DNA of 24,068 nucleotides from Rhodobacteraceae bacterium UBA6141 (GTDB lineage Bacteria > Pseudomonadota > Alphaproteobacteria > Rhodobacterales > Rhodobacteraceae): NCBI GenBank assembly GCA_002423245.1, contig DIVD01000058.1:1-24068 (forward strand), read 5' to 3'. The notes below the pieces were generated by a model. The model did no database searches, was not told the DNA's origin, and worked only from the letters and a program-made list of their open reading frames with translations. Positions 22,333 to 24,068 of this stretch are shown here, piece after piece. The position numbers were made by a program, and so were the translations under genes. How positions within the stretch are numbered: the first letter of the stretch is position 1; every line of letters begins with the position of its first letter.

Positions 22333-23267
22333 CCGTGCCGTGCCTCCGCTTCGAGCCGGGCGAGATGCGCGGTTCCGCCGATTGCGGCAATATAGTCATC
22401 CTGGCTTTTCGGTCCGGTGACATGGCGCGCGATGTAGGCCGCCAGCCCCTCGCGGTCGCCGGCACGGGCGGCATCGCCCAGATCGGCATAGGCGTCGATA
22501 TGGTCCTCGTCCATCGCGTAGTTGGGAAAGCTCGCGGTCGGATGCGCGCCATAGGGCACCTCGACCACCGCATCGACGTAGTAGGCCGGCACCGTCACCC
22601 GCGACGGATCGTCCAGAATGACCTCATCCGGCACGATCCGGTCCACGCTGGCAATCACCAAGTCGGACGCGCGCGCCATGAGCTGATCGGCATAGACCAT
22701 CGTGCTCAGATGGCGCAGGTTGCCCCAGCGGTCGGCTTCCTGCGCGTGAAGAAACGTGACGCGCGGGCGGATCGGCCCGACCGCGTGGATACGCCGCCCG
22801 GTGAAGGGACAGTCGATCTCGCGCAGCAACGGGTTATGTTTCAGCACGTCGGATCCGCGCAGCGCGTCGATCGGCTGAAACGGAACCCCGTGGGCCGAGG
22901 CCATGAGCCCGCCCACCACGGTCAGCGCGTCCAGCGCGTGGGCGGTCACGCGCCCTGCCTCCACCGCGCTTCGGAAATTGGGGCAGAGACGATTTTCCAG
23001 CGTGACGCCGGGAATGAACACCTGTTCGACCGCCCCGGCCGCGATCATCAGATCGACATCATAGCCCGCGCCCGGCGAGGAATAGAGATGCAGCCCGCCC
23101 GCGCCGGCGGCCAGCAGGGCACGCACCAGCGCGACCGGACGCCCCTGCTTGAACAGGCCGCCAAGGCACAGCTCGGGACGAGTCCGCAAGGCATCCCTCG
23201 CCAGGATTGCCGCCTCTTGCAGATCCGTGATCTTGCTCCGGCGTGTGGGTCTTGTGTCGCCATCCAT
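22329..23267 (-). CDS. Class I CoA-transferase, alpha subunit (GctA/IpdA-like)
   Basis: The partner of the beta subunit, 312 residues from the ATG at 23267. LCLGGLFKQGRPVALVRAL is the early glycine-rich CoA-binding segment. YSSPGAGYDVDLMIAAGAVEQVFIPGVTLE and the later LHAQEADRWGNLR also match GctA/IpdA-type subunits. Together the pair would move CoA between acyl groups. Other in-frame starts (ATG at 23315, TTG at 23339) exist, but family members begin close to SKITDLQEA, so 23267 is preferred; its ribosome-binding site (GGAG, 14 nt away) is weak. It is the first gene of the leftward operon that ends with the TRAP permease. Glutaconate and steroid-ring thioesters are substrates of known relatives; neither is implied here. 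Confidence 0.82.
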   Translation of the reverse strand: MDGDTRPTRRSKITDLQEAAILARDALRTRPELCLGGLFKQGRPVALVRALLAAGAGGLHLYSSPGAGYDVDLMIAAGAVEQVFIPGVTLENRLCPNFRSAVEAGRVTAHALDALTVVGGLMASAHGVPFQPIDALRGSDVLKHNPLLREIDCPFTGRRIHAVGPIRPRVTFLHAQEADRWGNLRHLSTMVYADQLMARASDLVIASVDRIVPDEVILDDPSRVTVPAYYVDAVVEVPYGAHPTASFPNYAMDEDHIDAYADLGDAARAGDREGLAAYIARHVTGPKSQDDYIAAIGGTAHLARLEAEARHG

Positions 23268-23394
23268 TGTGTGGCTCGCGGCTCCGATGCTCCTGTTGCG
23301 CCGGTTCCCGCGCATCGCCGCGCGGACCGTGCAGGCCAAGCCTGCCGGATCCCGCCTGGTCGAGCACCTTCAGACCTGCAGGAGGAAAGATCGA

Positions 23395-23406
23395 GCACAT
23401 ATGTGC
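23395..23406. promoter_or_regulatory. 12-bp perfect palindrome upstream of the CoA-transferase operon
   Basis: GCACATATGTGC is a perfect palindrome, AT-richer than its surroundings, 128 nt before the alpha-subunit start and within the 204-nt space bordering the zinc permease gene. Partly symmetric ATCG and CGAT flank it. It is a reasonable operator candidate for a dimeric regulator encoded elsewhere. No convincing promoter hexamers were found around it. Confidence 0.45.
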
Positions 23407-23471
23407 GATTGCCGGCGCCCCGTCTCGGCTGCGGCGGCACGGCTCAAGGAGTTCCGCCGCATTGCGGCACG

Positions 23472-24068
23472 CTACTCGCGCCGCAGCCTCGCCAGCGGCA
23501 GCGCCGCCGCGAAGAGGCAGGCCGCCGCCGCCACGATCGAGGGGCCGGCCGGCGTGTCGAGCCGCAGCGACATCTGCAGCCCCGCCAGCACCGACAGCAC
23601 CGAAAGCACCACCGCCAGCACCGCCATCGCCTCGGGGCTGCGCGACAGGCCGCGCGCCGCGGCCGCCGGCACGATCAGCAGCGCCGCGATCAGCAGCGCG
23701 CCGACGATCTTGATCGACACCGCCACCACCAGCGCCAGCGCCAGCGTCAGCGCCAGCCGCTCGCGCCGCGGATCGACGCCCTCGGCCTGGGCAAGCTCCT
23801 CGTTCACCGTCGCGGTCAGCAGCCCCTGCCAGCGCCAGGCCAGCAGTGCCAGCACCGCCACCGCCCCGCCCCAGACCCAGGCCAGATCGGCGCGGCTGAC
23901 GGCGAGGATGTCGCCAAACAGGTAGGCCGACAGGTCCACCCGCACATTGGGCAGGAACGACACCGCCACCAGCCCGAAGGCCAGCGCCGAATGCGCCAGC
24001 ACCCCAAGCGCGGTATCCATCGCATGTCCGCGCCCCGCCAGCGCCGAAACCGCCGCGGCCATGCCAAG
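23472..24068 (-). CDS. znuB: Zinc ABC transporter permease, ZnuB-like (partial)
   Basis: The C-terminal 198 residues of a multi-spanning ABC permease of the ZnuB family; the frame is still open at the window edge, so the start lies outside. YLFGDILAVS, VNEELAQAEGVD and LDTPAGPSIV are characteristic of ZnuB proteins. Hydrophobic segments at regular spacing fit the 8 to 9 helices of the family. With ZnuA and ZnuC it imports zinc, usually under Zur control. Those partner genes are not in the window but would be expected upstream, to the right. Manganese import is a less likely alternative. The stop at 23472 is followed by a weak 5-bp hairpin (23456-23468). Confidence 0.9.
   Translation of the reverse strand, partial: LGMAAAVSALAGRGHAMDTALGVLAHSALAFGLVAVSFLPNVRVDLSAYLFGDILAVSRADLAWVWGGAVAVLALLAWRWQGLLTATVNEELAQAEGVDPRRERLALTLALALVVAVSIKIVGALLIAALLIVPAAAARGLSRSPEAMAVLAVVLSVLSVLAGLQMSLRLDTPAGPSIVAAAACLFAAALPLARLRRE

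Noticed and set aside
23384..23925. Plus-strand AGGAGG followed by ATG (23401) with an open frame into the zinc permease gene
   Set aside because: The frame is antisense to ZnuB, has no domain, and the ATG is part of the palindrome; the AGGAGG is probably chance.
1..24068. tRNA, rRNA, CRISPR array, insertion sequence, integrase or attachment site
   Set aside because: None was seen by eye: no regular spaced repeats, transposase or integrase motifs, or cloverleaf-like sequence. A tRNA scan and repeat search would confirm.

Overview
The window looks like chromosomal DNA from an alphaproteobacterium of the Rhodobacterales (Rhodobacter/Paracoccus-like). It is very GC-rich, so long spurious antisense frames are common. 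Gene neighbourhoods point the same way: argH / small lipoprotein / lysA / TIGR02302, a phaA-phaB pair, and a long-chain polyprenyl synthase divergent from DUF2007 and TrmN6-like genes. This assignment is inferred from gene content and protein style; no rRNA or tRNA gene is present to confirm it.

Layout. (1) 145-7202, minus strand, housekeeping: accA (fatty-acid synthesis), then, read leftward from 7202, argH, an LptM-like lipoprotein, a DUF2834 membrane protein, lysA and a TIGR02302/DUF4175 membrane protein. argH/lipoprotein and DUF2834/lysA are joined by stop-start overlaps. A TlpA-like thioredoxin gene diverges from argH. (2) 7947-10963, plus strand: a stand-alone EAL phosphodiesterase gene, then phaA and phaB, which make 3-hydroxybutyryl-CoA for polyhydroxyalkanoate. 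The spaces before phaA and before phaB hold conspicuous inverted repeats. (3) 11144-12447, minus strand: YdcH-like, TrmN6-like methyltransferase and DUF2007 genes, divergent from the polyprenyl diphosphate synthase gene (12502-13503). That gene converges with and overlaps ispE, which itself overlaps a TPR-protein gene. MEP-pathway and ubiquinone side-chain genes therefore lie side by side.

(4) 16364-23267 is the most accessory-looking part. A split ADP-forming acyl-CoA synthetase (alpha and beta genes overlapping by ATGA) runs rightward. Converging on it is a leftward operon: class I CoA-transferase alpha and beta, a TAXI-type TRAP binding protein, and a fused TRAP permease. Together these read as a cassette that imports an organic acid and makes its CoA thioester by two possible routes. 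No downstream catabolic enzyme or regulator is visible, so the substrate is unknown. A hairpin followed by four T residues separates the two arms, two hairpins lie between binding-protein and permease genes, and a 12-bp palindrome lies upstream of the CoA-transferase genes. (5) 23472 to the end: the 3' part of a ZnuB-type zinc ABC permease gene that continues past the window.

No tRNA, rRNA, CRISPR array, insertion sequence, prophage or integrase was found. No clearly novel defence or mobile system is visible. The best candidates for something undescribed are the CoA-activation/TAXI cassette and the structured spacers around phaA-phaB and in the TAXI operon.
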